NCBI GenBank assembly: GCA_041441555.1
Contig: JASDSW010000031.1
Location: forward strand, 1-64,000
Direction of reading: 5' to 3'
DNA from: Pseudaeromonas sp041441555
GTDB lineage: Bacteria; Pseudomonadota; Gammaproteobacteria; Enterobacterales; Aeromonadaceae
Length of the DNA: 64,000 bases
The notes beneath the pieces are model-generated. The model saw only the letters and a list, made by a program, of their open reading frames with translations. It made no database searches and was not told the origin of the DNA. Shown here one piece after another: positions 27,630-36,268 of the stretch (the stretch's first letter is position 1; the number at the start of each line of letters is the position of its first letter). Made by a program: the position numbers and the translations under genes.

Positions 27630-27650
27630 CAAGGCGCCAAAAGCGCCTTG
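27630..27650 (-). terminator. Hairpin after the DedA gene
   Basis: Perfect 8 bp stem CAAGGCGC / GCGCCTTG with a 5-base loop, 9 bases beyond the DedA stop codon. Modest T-rich sequence follows on the minus strand (ATACTTTCTATTC). Confidence 0.7.
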
Positions 27651-27658
27651 AGAGGGGA

Positions 27659-28275
27659 TTACTTGGAGGCGCGAGCCTGCTTCTTGTGGCGCCAATACCA
27701 GATGCCGACGCCCAGCAGCAACAGGGCGGCAAAGCTCAGCAAACCTGCCTGGCCACGCTCGACCCATTTCATCAGCCAGTCGCGGTTGTAGGCCCCCAGA
27801 TAGCCCAGATAGACCCAGACCGGTACCGAAATCAGGGCGGCCATGCCGTCCATGATGAGAAAACGGCAATAACAGACCTGGCGGCTCATGCCGGCGGTCA
27901 CGTAGATGGGCGAACGTAAGCCCGGCAGGAAACGGGCGACAAACAGCACCCAGTTACCATACTTGGCAAACTTCTCTTGGACTTGGGCAAAGCGGCGTGG
28001 CGGCAGGATGCGGCGGATGGGGCGAAAACGGAGGATCCGCTCCCCGAACACCCGCCCCAGGGTGAACATGGTGCCATCACCAATCAAGACGCCCAACAGG
28101 CTGACCACCACCATGATGTGAACATCGGCGAACCCCAGTCCGGCGATGATGNNNNNNNNNNACCGGCCACGAGTGTGATGTCTTCCGGGATGGGCACCCC
28201 GAAACCACAGATCAGCAGGATGAAAAAAACCGAAAAATAACCGTAATCCGTAAAGATAGCGACCAGGATATCCAT
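27659..28275 (-). CDS. DedA family membrane protein (contains 10-N scaffold gap)
   Basis: Inner-membrane protein of the DedA/VTT superfamily, whose members include undecaprenyl-phosphate and phosphatidylethanolamine flippases. Before the gap: GFGVPIPEDITLVAG. After the gap: GLGFADVHIMVVVSLLG, then the DedA signature ARFLPGLRSPIYVTAG with its two conserved arginines, and a basic end. The gap (28152-28161) sits at the conserved LVAGGVI region. Counting frame, the missing length must be 2, 5, 8 or 11 bases; 5 gives the expected residues and a protein of about 203. The gene is probably intact. It stands alone between a terminator and a 175-base spacer. Confidence 0.85.
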
Positions 28276-28450
28276 CTTGTCTTTGTTACCTCAAGTGCTG
28301 CCCGATTATGACGCTGGTTCTTCGCCGCAGGGTGGAGTAGGACGCCTGTGGTGCACAGGTTGACTGCGGGGGGCGGAAATCATCGATGCACACTCTAACC
28401 GAGCGACGGGGTCACGCCTAGCAAAATTCGCCCCAAACGGCGAGGTCATG

Positions 28451-28978
28451 TCAAGGGTGGCGAGGATTTGTACGCTGCCGGCGTCTGCGGTTCTTGCGGA
28501 TCACCGAATAACGCCAAAGTAGTCGAACGGAAACATAACCCAAGCATGACGAGGCGCAACCCATCACGGCACAGCCCAGCAGGAATGGCACGCCAATCGT
28601 GGCCATGACCGTTCGCAACCAATCCCAACTGAAGCTCATCTCAAAGTCGACAGGTGGTATCCCCAGCAGGTGAACGCCAACATAGTAGGCGAAGTAGAAC
28701 ATCGGCGGCATGGTCAGTGGATTGGTAACCCAAACCAGGGCCACCGAAATCGGCAGATTGACCCGGCATAGAATGGCGATGCCGGCGGCCAGCACCATCT
28801 GAAACGGAACTGGGACCCAGGCAATGAAAAGTCCAATGGCGACGGCACCGGCGGCCGAACGACGGTTGATATGCCACAAGTTTGGGTCACTCAGCCAGTG
28901 GGCAAACAGCCGGAGGTTCTTGTGTTCCCGGAGCGTTTCCGGCTTGGGCAGCCAGCGTTGGAAAAATTCTTTCGACAT
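28451..28978 (-). CDS. DUF2062 membrane protein
   Basis: 175-residue membrane protein. Central motif AAGAVAIGLFIAWVPVPFQM, ALVWVTNPLTMPPMFYFAYYVG and a second hydrophobic block (VPFLLGCAVMGCASSCLGYVSV) fit the DUF2062 family. The C-terminus is rich in Arg (RKNRRRRQR). Function unknown. It is divergent from comEC with only 13 bases between the two start codons, a neighbourhood I recall from Vibrio too. No terminator is obvious downstream. Confidence 0.8.
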   Translation of the reverse strand: MSKEFFQRWLPKPETLREHKNLRLFAHWLSDPNLWHINRRSAAGAVAIGLFIAWVPVPFQMVLAAGIAILCRVNLPISVALVWVTNPLTMPPMFYFAYYVGVHLLGIPPVDFEMSFSWDWLRTVMATIGVPFLLGCAVMGCASSCLGYVSVRLLWRYSVIRKNRRRRQRTNPRHP

Positions 28979-28991
28979 GGGCTCTCACATC

Positions 28992-31238
28992 ATGAACGGC
29001 AAAGGTTTCTTGCCTGGGTTTACGGTCGCGGCCCTCTCATCCCTGCTGTGGCCTCAGTTGCCCGTCGTGCACTGGATCTGGCTACTCCTGGCGCTGCTGG
29101 GGCTGGCCTGCTACTGGCGCCGGGCGGCCCTGGCGGGCGTCCTGTGCGGCCTGAGCTGGTTTTTGCTGTTTTTCAACCTGCAACTGGCTTGGTTGCAGCC
29201 GTTGGCGGCAGCCGGTCCTGAGCCTGGGCAGACGCAACATAGCATAGATGGGGTGGTGATGGCATGGCAGGCGCGCGCGGAGGGGGGCGCCTTGCGCCTG
29301 CAGGTGGGCCGGTTGGATGGAAAAACCTTGTGGCCGCAGCCAACCGTTCGCCTGTTTATGCAAAACTCCGCCGTCACACCTGTGGTGGGGCAGCAGTTGC
29401 GGCTGAGTGCGACGCTCAAGCCGATCCACGGCCTGGGCAATCCGGCCGGTTTTAACAGTGAGCGCTGGCTGCTGGGCAATGGGATCACCGCCACCGGCAG
29501 TGTTCGTCACTGGCAACGCCTCTCGTCACTCGAGGCGCCGAATTGGCGTGAGCGCTGGCTGGCGCAGGCCAAAGCGGTGCTGAGTCCCTTGCCTCAGGCG
29601 GCGCTTTTGATGGCGCTGGTCTTTGGCGAGCAGCAGGCGGTCAGCCCACAGGAGTGGCAGCAACTCCGGGATGGCGGCATCATCCATCTGATTGCCATCT
29701 CGGGTCTGCACATCGGTCTGGCGGCCTGGCTGGGGCATGGCGGTGGACGGCTGCTGCGTCTGCTGCCGGGGATCGGGCGGTTTGGGCGCTGGTTGCCGGA
29801 TGGGTGCGCGATGGGTGTGGCCTTGCTCTATTCGGCTCTCTCCGGTTTTGCCCTGCCGACTCAGCGCGCCTTGCTGATGCTGACCATCTGGCTCATCGGT
29901 CGCTGCTGGCGCCGGCACTGGTCCTTGTGGCAGATCTGGTGGCTGAGCCTGGTGCTCTTGTTGTTGCATGACGGCTGGGCGTTGTTCAACGCCGGTTTCT
30001 GGCTCTCTTTTCTCGCGGTGGCTCTACTGGGATGTAGCAGCCTGTTGTGGCGACGCGCCTCCTTGTGGCGTCTGCAATGTCTGATGACGCTCGGCCTGCT
30101 GCCGCTGCAACTGTCGCTATTTGCCGGGGTGGGACTGCTCTGTATTCCACTCAATTTGCTGGCGATCCCGCTGTTTGGCTTGGTGTTGATCCCGGTGGGG
30201 CTGCTCGCCGGACTGCTGGTGCCGGTGTGGTCCCAAGGGGCTTGGGCAGGCTGGTGGCTGTGCGATCGTCTGCTCGGTTATCTGATGAGTACTCTGGCGT
30301 GGCTGTCGGCTCATGGCGATGGCTGGTTATGGTTGTCGGCCTCGACGGCACTCATCATCAATCTGCTGGGATTGGCCCTGCTAGCCTGGTGGTTTCCGGG
30401 GGGGCGCTGGCTCAGTGGCTGTATCGGCGGTGGTTTGTTGTTGCTGGCGCTGCAACCGCGGCCGAGCTGGGAAGTGCTGCTCGTCGATGTGGGGCAGGGG
30501 TTGAGCGTGCTGGTGCGCCAGGGGGAGCGGGCCTTGTTGTATGACACCGGCGATGCCTTCCCCAGCGGCTACAACCTGGCCGATGTGGCCATCTTACCGC
30601 TGTTGCGCGCGGAGGGGATACGGCGGCTGGATTACCTCATCGTCAGCCATGACGATCGGGATCATGCCAGCAACTGGCGGCGGATCGATGCCGAATATCC
30701 GGCTCGGCATCTGATCGCATCGGCTCCGCTTTCGGCGAGTGCCGAGCGCTGTCTGGCCGGTGCCCCCTGGCGCTGGGAGGGGTTGCAGTTGCAGTTTTTG
30801 GCGCCGGCCGGGGTGACGGCGGGGCGGGATAATGCGGACTCTTGTGTCTTGCGTCTCGACGATGGGCGGTACAGCCTGCTGCTGGTGGGCGATCTGCCTG
30901 GTTCCCAGGAGCAGCAACTGCTGGCGCTTCCGGGGCTCATCCGGCCGGTGAGCTGGTTGGTCTCCGGCCATCATGGCAGCCGCCACTCGTCGACCCCGGC
31001 CTGGATCCGGCGGTTGCAGCCGCAGTGGGTGCTGCACAGTGCCGGATACGCCAATCGTTGGCATTTCCCGGATCCTCAGGTTTCGGCCCGTTTTGACGCC
31101 GAGCACAGCCGGCAGTGGAGTACGCCGCAACAGGGGCTGATCCGCATCCGGATTGATGCTCAGCAGGCACAAATCATCCCCTTTCGGCCGCAGGCACCCT
31201 GGTATCGCCATCTGGATGCTTGGTTGAGGGGGGAGTAG
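28992..31238 (+). CDS. comEC: ComEC/Rec2 DNA-uptake channel protein
   Basis: 748-residue inner-membrane protein that carries single-stranded DNA into the cytoplasm during natural transformation. Order: N-terminal membrane helices, an OB-like domain (about 60-160), the competence domain with many helices (ALLMALVFGEQQAVSPQEWQ, LIAISGLHIGL), and a C-terminal metallo-beta-lactamase-like domain (LLVDVGQGLSVLVRQG, LIVSHDDRDHASNW, LLLVGDLPG, VSGHHGSRHSS). The ATG at 28992 is preferred; the frame is open upstream inside the divergent DUF2062 gene. It is followed after 42 bases by msbA. The domain set suggests that the host has at least this part of the natural transformation apparatus. Confidence 0.93.
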   Translation: MNGKGFLPGFTVAALSSLLWPQLPVVHWIWLLLALLGLACYWRRAALAGVLCGLSWFLLFFNLQLAWLQPLAAAGPEPGQTQHSIDGVVMAWQARAEGGALRLQVGRLDGKTLWPQPTVRLFMQNSAVTPVVGQQLRLSATLKPIHGLGNPAGFNSERWLLGNGITATGSVRHWQRLSSLEAPNWRERWLAQAKAVLSPLPQAALLMALVFGEQQAVSPQEWQQLRDGGIIHLIAISGLHIGLAAWLGHGGGRLLRLLPGIGRFGRWLPDGCAMGVALLYSALSGFALPTQRALLMLTIWLIGRCWRRHWSLWQIWWLSLVLLLLHDGWALFNAGFWLSFLAVALLGCSSLLWRRASLWRLQCLMTLGLLPLQLSLFAGVGLLCIPLNLLAIPLFGLVLIPVGLLAGLLVPVWSQGAWAGWWLCDRLLGYLMSTLAWLSAHGDGWLWLSASTALIINLLGLALLAWWFPGGRWLSGCIGGGLLLLALQPRPSWEVLLVDVGQGLSVLVRQGERALLYDTGDAFPSGYNLADVAILPLLRAEGIRRLDYLIVSHDDRDHASNWRRIDAEYPARHLIASAPLSASAERCLAGAPWRWEGLQLQFLAPAGVTAGRDNADSCVLRLDDGRYSLLLVGDLPGSQEQQLLALPGLIRPVSWLVSGHHGSRHSSTPAWIRRLQPQWVLHSAGYANRWHFPDPQVSARFDAEHSRQWSTPQQGLIRIRIDAQQAQIIPFRPQAPWYRHLDAWLRGE

Positions 31239-31280
31239 CCGGTAGAATGGGCCGCGTATCGTCACAGGATCGGAAAATAG

Positions 31281-33047
31281 ATGCAGCAGATTGCCGTTAC
31301 AGAACAGCACCCCTCCAGCATGGTTACCCTCAAACGCCTGCTCGGTTATGTCAAAGATCGTCGCGGTGGTTTGGCGCTGGCCATCCTCGGGATGGCCGGT
31401 TACGGCGTGGTAGACACCTCCTTAGTCTATTCAATTCAGCCGCTGATCGATGATGGTCTCAGTGGCAAGAACCCTTCGGTGCTCTTCATCATGGCGTTTG
31501 TCGTGATGGGGTTGGTCTTTGCTCGCGGTATCAGCGCCTTCCTCTCCGACTACTTCATGAGCTGGGTGGGTAGCCATGTGGTGATGAAGCTGCAGCGAGA
31601 GGTCTTCAGCCACATGATTGGCATGCCGATGTCCTTCTTCGACAAGCACAACACCGGCAACCTGCTCTCCAAGGTGACCTACGATGCCAGCCAGGTCTCC
31701 TCGGCCGCCAGCTCGACCCTGGTCGCCCTGATCCGCGAGGGGGTGACGGTCATGGGCCTGTTGGCCATGATGTTCTATCACTCCTGGCAGTTGTCGCTGA
31801 TCTTCTTTCTGGTCGGGCCGATCGTCGGGGTGCTACTGACGGTCATCAGTCGTCGCTTCCGCCGTCTGAGCCGCCAGATCCAGCAGGCGATGGGGAATAT
31901 CACGACCTCGACCGAGCAGATGCTGCGTGGTCACCGCGAGGTGCTGATGTTTGGTGGTCAACAGGTGGAGTCGGATCGTTTCGCCAAGGTTAGCAACCAC
32001 ATGCGCCATCAGAACATGAAGATGGTGGTGGTGGATGCGCTGGGCTCGTCTCTGGTGCAGATCATCGCCTCCAGTGCCCTGACCGTGCTGCTGGTGGTCG
32101 CCTCCATGCCGGGGGTGCTGAGCAACCTGACGGCCGGCGCCTTCTCCTTGATCCTGACCTCCATGATGATGCTGCTCAAGCCGCTCAAGACCCTGACGCA
32201 GATCAACAACCAGTTCCAGCGCGGCATCGCCGCCAGCCAGAGTTTGTTCAGCCTAATGGATCAGCCGCTGGAGCAGGATCATGGCACCCTGGAACTTGAA
32301 CGCGCGCAGGGGCGTATCGAGCTGCGCCATGTCACCTTCACCTATCCGACCAAGGAGCAGCCCGCCCTGCGCGATGTCTCCTTGACCATTGAGCCAGGCA
32401 AGACGGTGGCACTGGTCGGGCGCTCGGGCTCCGGCAAGAGCACCATCGCCAGCCTGCTGACCCGTTTTTACGACATCTCGCAAGGGGAGATCCTGCTCGA
32501 TGGGGTCGATATTCGCGAGTACCGGCTGCACTCTCTGCGGCGGCAGTTCGCCCTGGTGTCACAAAACGTTCACCTGTTCAACGATACGGTGGCCAACAAC
32601 ATCGCCTACGCCGCCACCGGTGAATTCAGCCGCGAGCAGATCGAACAGGCAGCCCGCATTGCCAACGCCGATGAGTTTATCCGGCGCATGCCCAACGGCT
32701 ATGATACCCTGATCGGGGAGAATGGCTCCAACCTGTCTGGTGGACAGCGGCAGCGACTGGCGATTGCCCGGGCTCTGCTGCGGGATTGTCCGATCCTGCT
32801 GCTGGACGAGGCCACCTCGGCGCTGGATACCGAATCCGAGCGCCATATCCAGGGGGCTCTGGAGGCGTTGGCCAAGGATAGAACCACCCTGGTCATCGCC
32901 CACCGTCTGTCGACCATCGAGCAGGCAGATGAAATTCTGGTGGTGGATGAGGGGCGGATCATCGAGCGCGGTACCCATGCCGAGCTGATGGCGCAAAATG
33001 GTGCCTATGCGATGCTGCGCAACACCCAATTCGGGGAGTCGGCATGA
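31281..33047 (+). CDS. msbA: Lipid A flippase MsbA
   Basis: 588-residue homodimeric ABC exporter that flips core-lipid A across the inner membrane. N-terminal six-helix domain (about 1-330) and C-terminal ATPase: Walker A VGRSGSGKST, signature LSGGQRQRLAIARALL, Walker B ILLLDEATSALD, H-loop IAHRLSTIE. FFDKHNTGNLLSKVTYD is a typical coupling-helix region. GGATCGGAAA precedes the ATG. It overlaps lpxK by 4 bases, as in E. coli. The E. coli counterpart is essential. Confidence 0.96.
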   Translation: MQQIAVTEQHPSSMVTLKRLLGYVKDRRGGLALAILGMAGYGVVDTSLVYSIQPLIDDGLSGKNPSVLFIMAFVVMGLVFARGISAFLSDYFMSWVGSHVVMKLQREVFSHMIGMPMSFFDKHNTGNLLSKVTYDASQVSSAASSTLVALIREGVTVMGLLAMMFYHSWQLSLIFFLVGPIVGVLLTVISRRFRRLSRQIQQAMGNITTSTEQMLRGHREVLMFGGQQVESDRFAKVSNHMRHQNMKMVVVDALGSSLVQIIASSALTVLLVVASMPGVLSNLTAGAFSLILTSMMMLLKPLKTLTQINNQFQRGIAASQSLFSLMDQPLEQDHGTLELERAQGRIELRHVTFTYPTKEQPALRDVSLTIEPGKTVALVGRSGSGKSTIASLLTRFYDISQGEILLDGVDIREYRLHSLRRQFALVSQNVHLFNDTVANNIAYAATGEFSREQIEQAARIANADEFIRRMPNGYDTLIGENGSNLSGGQRQRLAIARALLRDCPILLLDEATSALDTESERHIQGALEALAKDRTTLVIAHRLSTIEQADEILVVDEGRIIERGTHAELMAQNGAYAMLRNTQFGESA

Positions 33048-34030
33048 GGCTGCAATCCCTCTGGTATCGCCGGAATCCCTGGGTCTGGCTGCTCTATCCG
33101 CTGACGGGGCTGTTTTGGCTCATCAGCCACACCCGCCGGGCCCTCTACATGAATGGCATTCTGGCGCGTTTCCGCCCCGAGGCGCCGGTCATCGTGGTCG
33201 GCAACATCTCGGTGGGGGGAACGGGCAAGACCCCGCTGGTGATCTGGTTGGTGCAGATGCTGCGCGAGGCCGGCTTTCGCCCCGGGGTGGTCAGCCGCGG
33301 TTATGGTGGCAAGGCGGCCAGTTATCCGTTGCGGGTGACGTCCGAGGTGGCCGCCAGCGTCTGTGGTGACGAGCCCAAGCTCATCGCCGAGCGCTGCCAG
33401 TGCCCGGTCGTCGTCGCCCCGCACCGGGTGGCAGCCGTGCAGGCTCTGCTGGCCACTGGCGAGGTGGATGTCGTCGTCTGTGATGATGGCTTGCAGCACT
33501 ATGCCCTGGCCCGCGACATCGAGCTGGTGGTGGTGGATGGCGAGCGCCGCTACGGCAATGGTCACCTGTTGCCCATGGGGCCGTTGCGCGAGGGGCTCTG
33601 GCGCCTGGGGCATGTGGATGCCGTGATCTGCAACGGCGGCTTACCGGCCGTCGGTGAGTATGCGATGCGTCTGGAGGCGGAGGCGCCGCGGCCGCTGGAT
33701 CCTCACTCCCAGGCGACGCTGGCCATCGGCGAGATCGACGCCCTGGCCGGCATCGGCCATCCCCCCCGCTTTTTCAAGACGCTGCAACGGGCCGGTTTTC
33801 GTCTGCAGCAAGCTGTGGCCTTTGCCGATCATCAGGAGTACGACGCCGAGAGCCTGCGCGCGCAGTTTAGCGAGCGGCCACTGCTGATGACGGAGAAGGA
33901 TGCGGTGAAGTGTCGCGGCTTTGCCCGCGACAACTGGTGGTATCTGCCGGTGACGGCCTCTTTGCCGCGCTCCTTGCAGGATCTCATCATCAACAAATTG
34001 AAGGACAACCCCTATGGCGTTCGATCATAA
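33044..34030 (+). CDS. lpxK: Tetraacyldisaccharide 4'-kinase LpxK
   Basis: 328-residue membrane-bound P-loop kinase that adds the 4'-phosphate in lipid A synthesis, making lipid IVA. N-terminal anchor (WVWLLYPLTGLFWLISHTRR), Walker A VGNISVGGTGKTP, SRGYGG, CDDGLQHY (catalytic Asp region) and PMGPLREG. It sits between msbA and ycaR, with 4-base and 17-base overlaps, so the unit is translationally coupled. Confidence 0.96.
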   Translation: MRLQSLWYRRNPWVWLLYPLTGLFWLISHTRRALYMNGILARFRPEAPVIVVGNISVGGTGKTPLVIWLVQMLREAGFRPGVVSRGYGGKAASYPLRVTSEVAASVCGDEPKLIAERCQCPVVVAPHRVAAVQALLATGEVDVVVCDDGLQHYALARDIELVVVDGERRYGNGHLLPMGPLREGLWRLGHVDAVICNGGLPAVGEYAMRLEAEAPRPLDPHSQATLAIGEIDALAGIGHPPRFFKTLQRAGFRLQQAVAFADHQEYDAESLRAQFSERPLLMTEKDAVKCRGFARDNWWYLPVTASLPRSLQDLIINKLKDNPYGVRS

Positions 34031-34202
34031 GTTGCTGGAAATCGTCGCGTGCCCGGTCTGTAAGGGCAAGCTCAACTATGACAAGGAGAAAGGGGAGCTG
34101 GTTTGCCGTGCCGATCGGCTGGCTTATCCGATCCTCGAGGATATTCCGGTGCTGCTGGAGAGCCGCGCTCGTCACCTGAGCCTGGATGAGTTGCCATCAT
34201 GA
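34014..34202 (+). CDS. ycaR: Trm112-like small protein YcaR
   Basis: 62-residue protein of the UPF0434/Trm112 family. It keeps one half of a zinc-finger-like pair, CPVCKGKL, and one further Cys in LVCRADRL, followed by the signature AYPILEDIPVLL. In E. coli YcaR is of unknown function and likewise sits between lpxK and kdsB. It starts inside the end of lpxK and overlaps kdsB by 4 bases. Confidence 0.94.
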   Translation: MAFDHKLLEIVACPVCKGKLNYDKEKGELVCRADRLAYPILEDIPVLLESRARHLSLDELPS

Positions 34203-34945
34203 GTTTTGTCGTGGTTATTCCCGCCCGTTATCAGTCGACCCGGCTGCCGGGCAAACCGTTGGCCGATATCCACGGCAAGCCGATGATCCAGTGGGTGGCC
34301 GAGCGGGCGTTGCAAGCCGGTGCCGAGCGCGTCATCGTGGCGACCGACGATGAGCGGGTGGCGGCCGCGGTGACGCTGGCGGGCGTCGAGATCTGTATGA
34401 CCTCGCCGGACCACCAATCCGGCACCGAGCGGCTGGCCGAGGTGTGTGAACGCTATGCCTTCGCCCCCGAGACCATCATTGTCAACGTGCAGGGTGATGA
34501 GCCCTTGATCCCGCCGGTCATCATTCGTCAGGTGGCCGAGAATCTGGCCCAGGCCGAGGCGCCGATGGCGACTCTGGCGGTGCCGATGAGCGATGATGAG
34601 CTATTCAACCCGAATGCGGTGAAGGTGGTGATGGACCGACAGGGCTATGCTCTCTACTTCAGCCGGGCGCCCATCGCCTGGGAGCGGGATGGCTTCGGCC
34701 AGACGCCGCCGGTTTCTCGCCACCCTCATGCCCGTCATCTGGGGATCTACGCCTATCGTGCCGGATTCATTCAGCGCTACGTCAGCTGGCAGGCCAGCGA
34801 GTTGGAACAGATCGAGGCGCTCGAGCAGCTGCGCGTCCTCTGGTACGGCGAGCGTATCCATGTGGCGATGGCCCAGGAGACGCCCCCCGCCGGTGTCGAT
34901 ACCCCCGACGATCTGGCGCGGGTGCGCGCCTGGCTGGCCTCCTAA
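34199..34945 (+). CDS. kdsB: CMP-KDO synthetase KdsB
   Basis: 248-residue cytidylyltransferase that activates 3-deoxy-D-manno-octulosonate (KDO) with CTP for LPS inner core synthesis; cytoplasmic. N-terminal nucleotide-binding motif IPARYQSTRLPGKPL, GKPMIQWV, IVNVQGDEPLIPP, SRAPIAWERDGF and HLGIYAYRAGFI match the family. It is the last gene of the comEC-msbA-lpxK-ycaR-kdsB run. A large hairpin follows. Confidence 0.97.
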   Translation: MSFVVVIPARYQSTRLPGKPLADIHGKPMIQWVAERALQAGAERVIVATDDERVAAAVTLAGVEICMTSPDHQSGTERLAEVCERYAFAPETIIVNVQGDEPLIPPVIIRQVAENLAQAEAPMATLAVPMSDDELFNPNAVKVVMDRQGYALYFSRAPIAWERDGFGQTPPVSRHPHARHLGIYAYRAGFIQRYVSWQASELEQIEALEQLRVLWYGERIHVAMAQETPPAGVDTPDDLARVRAWLAS

Positions 34946-34976
34946 AGTCCCCTCGACTAACACTCTTCTCTTCAAT

Positions 34977-35008
34977 GGGCTGACTCTCGGTGCGACGGGA
35001 GTCAGCCC
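34977..35008 (+). terminator. Hairpin after kdsB
   Basis: Perfect 10 bp inverted repeat GGGCTGACTC / GAGTCAGCCC with a 12-base loop, 31 bases past the kdsB stop. There is no T tract, so it may be a weak or Rho-assisted terminator or an mRNA 3'-end stabiliser. Confidence 0.45.
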
Positions 35009-35078
35009 CGCGTCGTACTTCTGGTTTCGCCCCCTCTCTTGGTCTGTTTTCCCCTGCGCTTGACGCATTTCTTCGCTT

Positions 35079-35125
35079 GCTGAAACGATTCTTCTTGATC
35101 GCGCACCCGGTTTGGGTTCTATGAT
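35079..35125 (+). promoter_or_regulatory. Candidate fbp promoter with Cra (FruR) site
   Basis: GCTGAAACGATTC at 35079-35091 closely matches the Cra consensus. Downstream is TATGAT (35120-35125), a strong -10 candidate with a poor -35 (TTGATC, 19-base spacer). The Cra site would be centred near -47, an activator position, which agrees with Cra activating gluconeogenic genes in E. coli. A start around 35132 would leave a 28-base leader before the fbp ATG. Confidence 0.6.
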
Positions 35126-35159
35126 GAAAGCGATTTCAATAGCTTCATGGAGCGAGCAT

Positions 35160-36191
35160 ATGCAACACCTCAAAGGGATCACTCTGGGCGAGTTCATCAT
35201 TCGGCAGCAGGCCGATTTCCCCCATGCCACCGGGGAGCTGAGCTCCTTACTGGCCTCCATTCGTCTGGCGGCCAAGATCGTCAATCGCGAGATCAATCAG
35301 GCCGGGATCAGCGACCTCCTCGGTAGCATGGGGCAGGCCAATATTCAGGGGGAAGAACAGCAAAAGTTGGATTGGTTTGCCAACGAGCGATTCAAGGCGG
35401 CCTTGGCCGCTCGCGGTGAGGTGTGTGGTCTGGCCTCCGAAGAGGAGGAGCAGTTTGTCAGCTTCGAATCTCTGCCCGAACAGCGCTCCAAATATGTGAT
35501 GCTGATCGATCCGCTGGATGGCTCCTCGAACATTGATGTCAATGTGGCCGTCGGTACCATCTTCTCCATTTACCGGCGGGTGACGGCCGAAGGAGGCCCA
35601 GTGCAATTGGCTGATTTCCTGCAACCGGGTCATCGGCAGGTGGCGGCGGGCTACATCATCTATGGCTCTTCGACCATGCTGGTCTATAGCACGGGGCAGG
35701 GGGTGAATGGTTTTACCTTGGATCCCTCCATCGGCTGCTTTTGCCTGTCACATCCGGAGATCCGGATCCCGGCCGCAGGACGAACCTACTCGGTGAACGA
35801 GGGCAACTATCTGAAGTTTCCCGCCGGGGTGAAGCACTACCTGAAATATTGTCAGGCCGAGGATGCCGCGAGTGGGCGACCCTATACCTCCCGCTATACC
35901 GGCTCGCTGGTTTCGGATTTTCACCGCAACCTGCTCAAGGGGGGTATCTATCTGTACCCGTCCGGGACCAGTTCTCCCCAGGGCAAGCTCAGGCTGTTAT
36001 ATGAATGCAATCCGTTGGCATTTTTGGTGGAGCAGGCTGGCGGGGTGGCGAGTGATGGTTTCCGGCGGATCCTGGATCTGGAGCCGACCAGCTTGCACCA
36101 GCGCTCGCCATTTTTTGTCGGCTCACCGCAGATGGTCGAGCAGCTGCAACGGCTGATGAGGCAATACTCGAGTGAGTTGGCCCCAGAGTAG
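35160..36191 (+). CDS. fbp: Fructose-1,6-bisphosphatase class 1
   Basis: 343-residue cytoplasmic enzyme that removes the 1-phosphate of fructose 1,6-bisphosphate, the committed step of gluconeogenesis. Motifs: LIDPLDGSSNIDVNVAVGTIFSIY (metal and substrate site), YIIYGSSTMLVYSTG, SVNEGNYLKF and the end-domain KLRLLYECNPLAFLVEQAGG. E. coli Fbp has 332 residues. I chose the ATG at 35160 (GGAGCGA upstream); the frame stays open to 35112. The upstream region has a Cra-like site. It shares a bidirectional terminator with gltA. Confidence 0.96.
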   Translation: MQHLKGITLGEFIIRQQADFPHATGELSSLLASIRLAAKIVNREINQAGISDLLGSMGQANIQGEEQQKLDWFANERFKAALAARGEVCGLASEEEEQFVSFESLPEQRSKYVMLIDPLDGSSNIDVNVAVGTIFSIYRRVTAEGGPVQLADFLQPGHRQVAAGYIIYGSSTMLVYSTGQGVNGFTLDPSIGCFCLSHPEIRIPAAGRTYSVNEGNYLKFPAGVKHYLKYCQAEDAASGRPYTSRYTGSLVSDFHRNLLKGGIYLYPSGTSSPQGKLRLLYECNPLAFLVEQAGGVASDGFRRILDLEPTSLHQRSPFFVGSPQMVEQLQRLMRQYSSELAPE

Positions 36192-36227
36192 CGGTCGTTC
36201 TGAGATTGACTCTGTGCCAGATAGAAG

Positions 36228-36251
36228 AAGGGCGGTCTGCTGACCGCCCTT
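36228..36251. terminator. Terminator shared by fbp and gltA
   Basis: 10 bp stem AAGGGCGGTC / GACCGCCCTT with a 4-base loop between two convergent genes. T-rich sequence is modest on both sides. Confidence 0.8.
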
Positions 36252-36268
36252 GCTGTTTGTGTCGAGGG

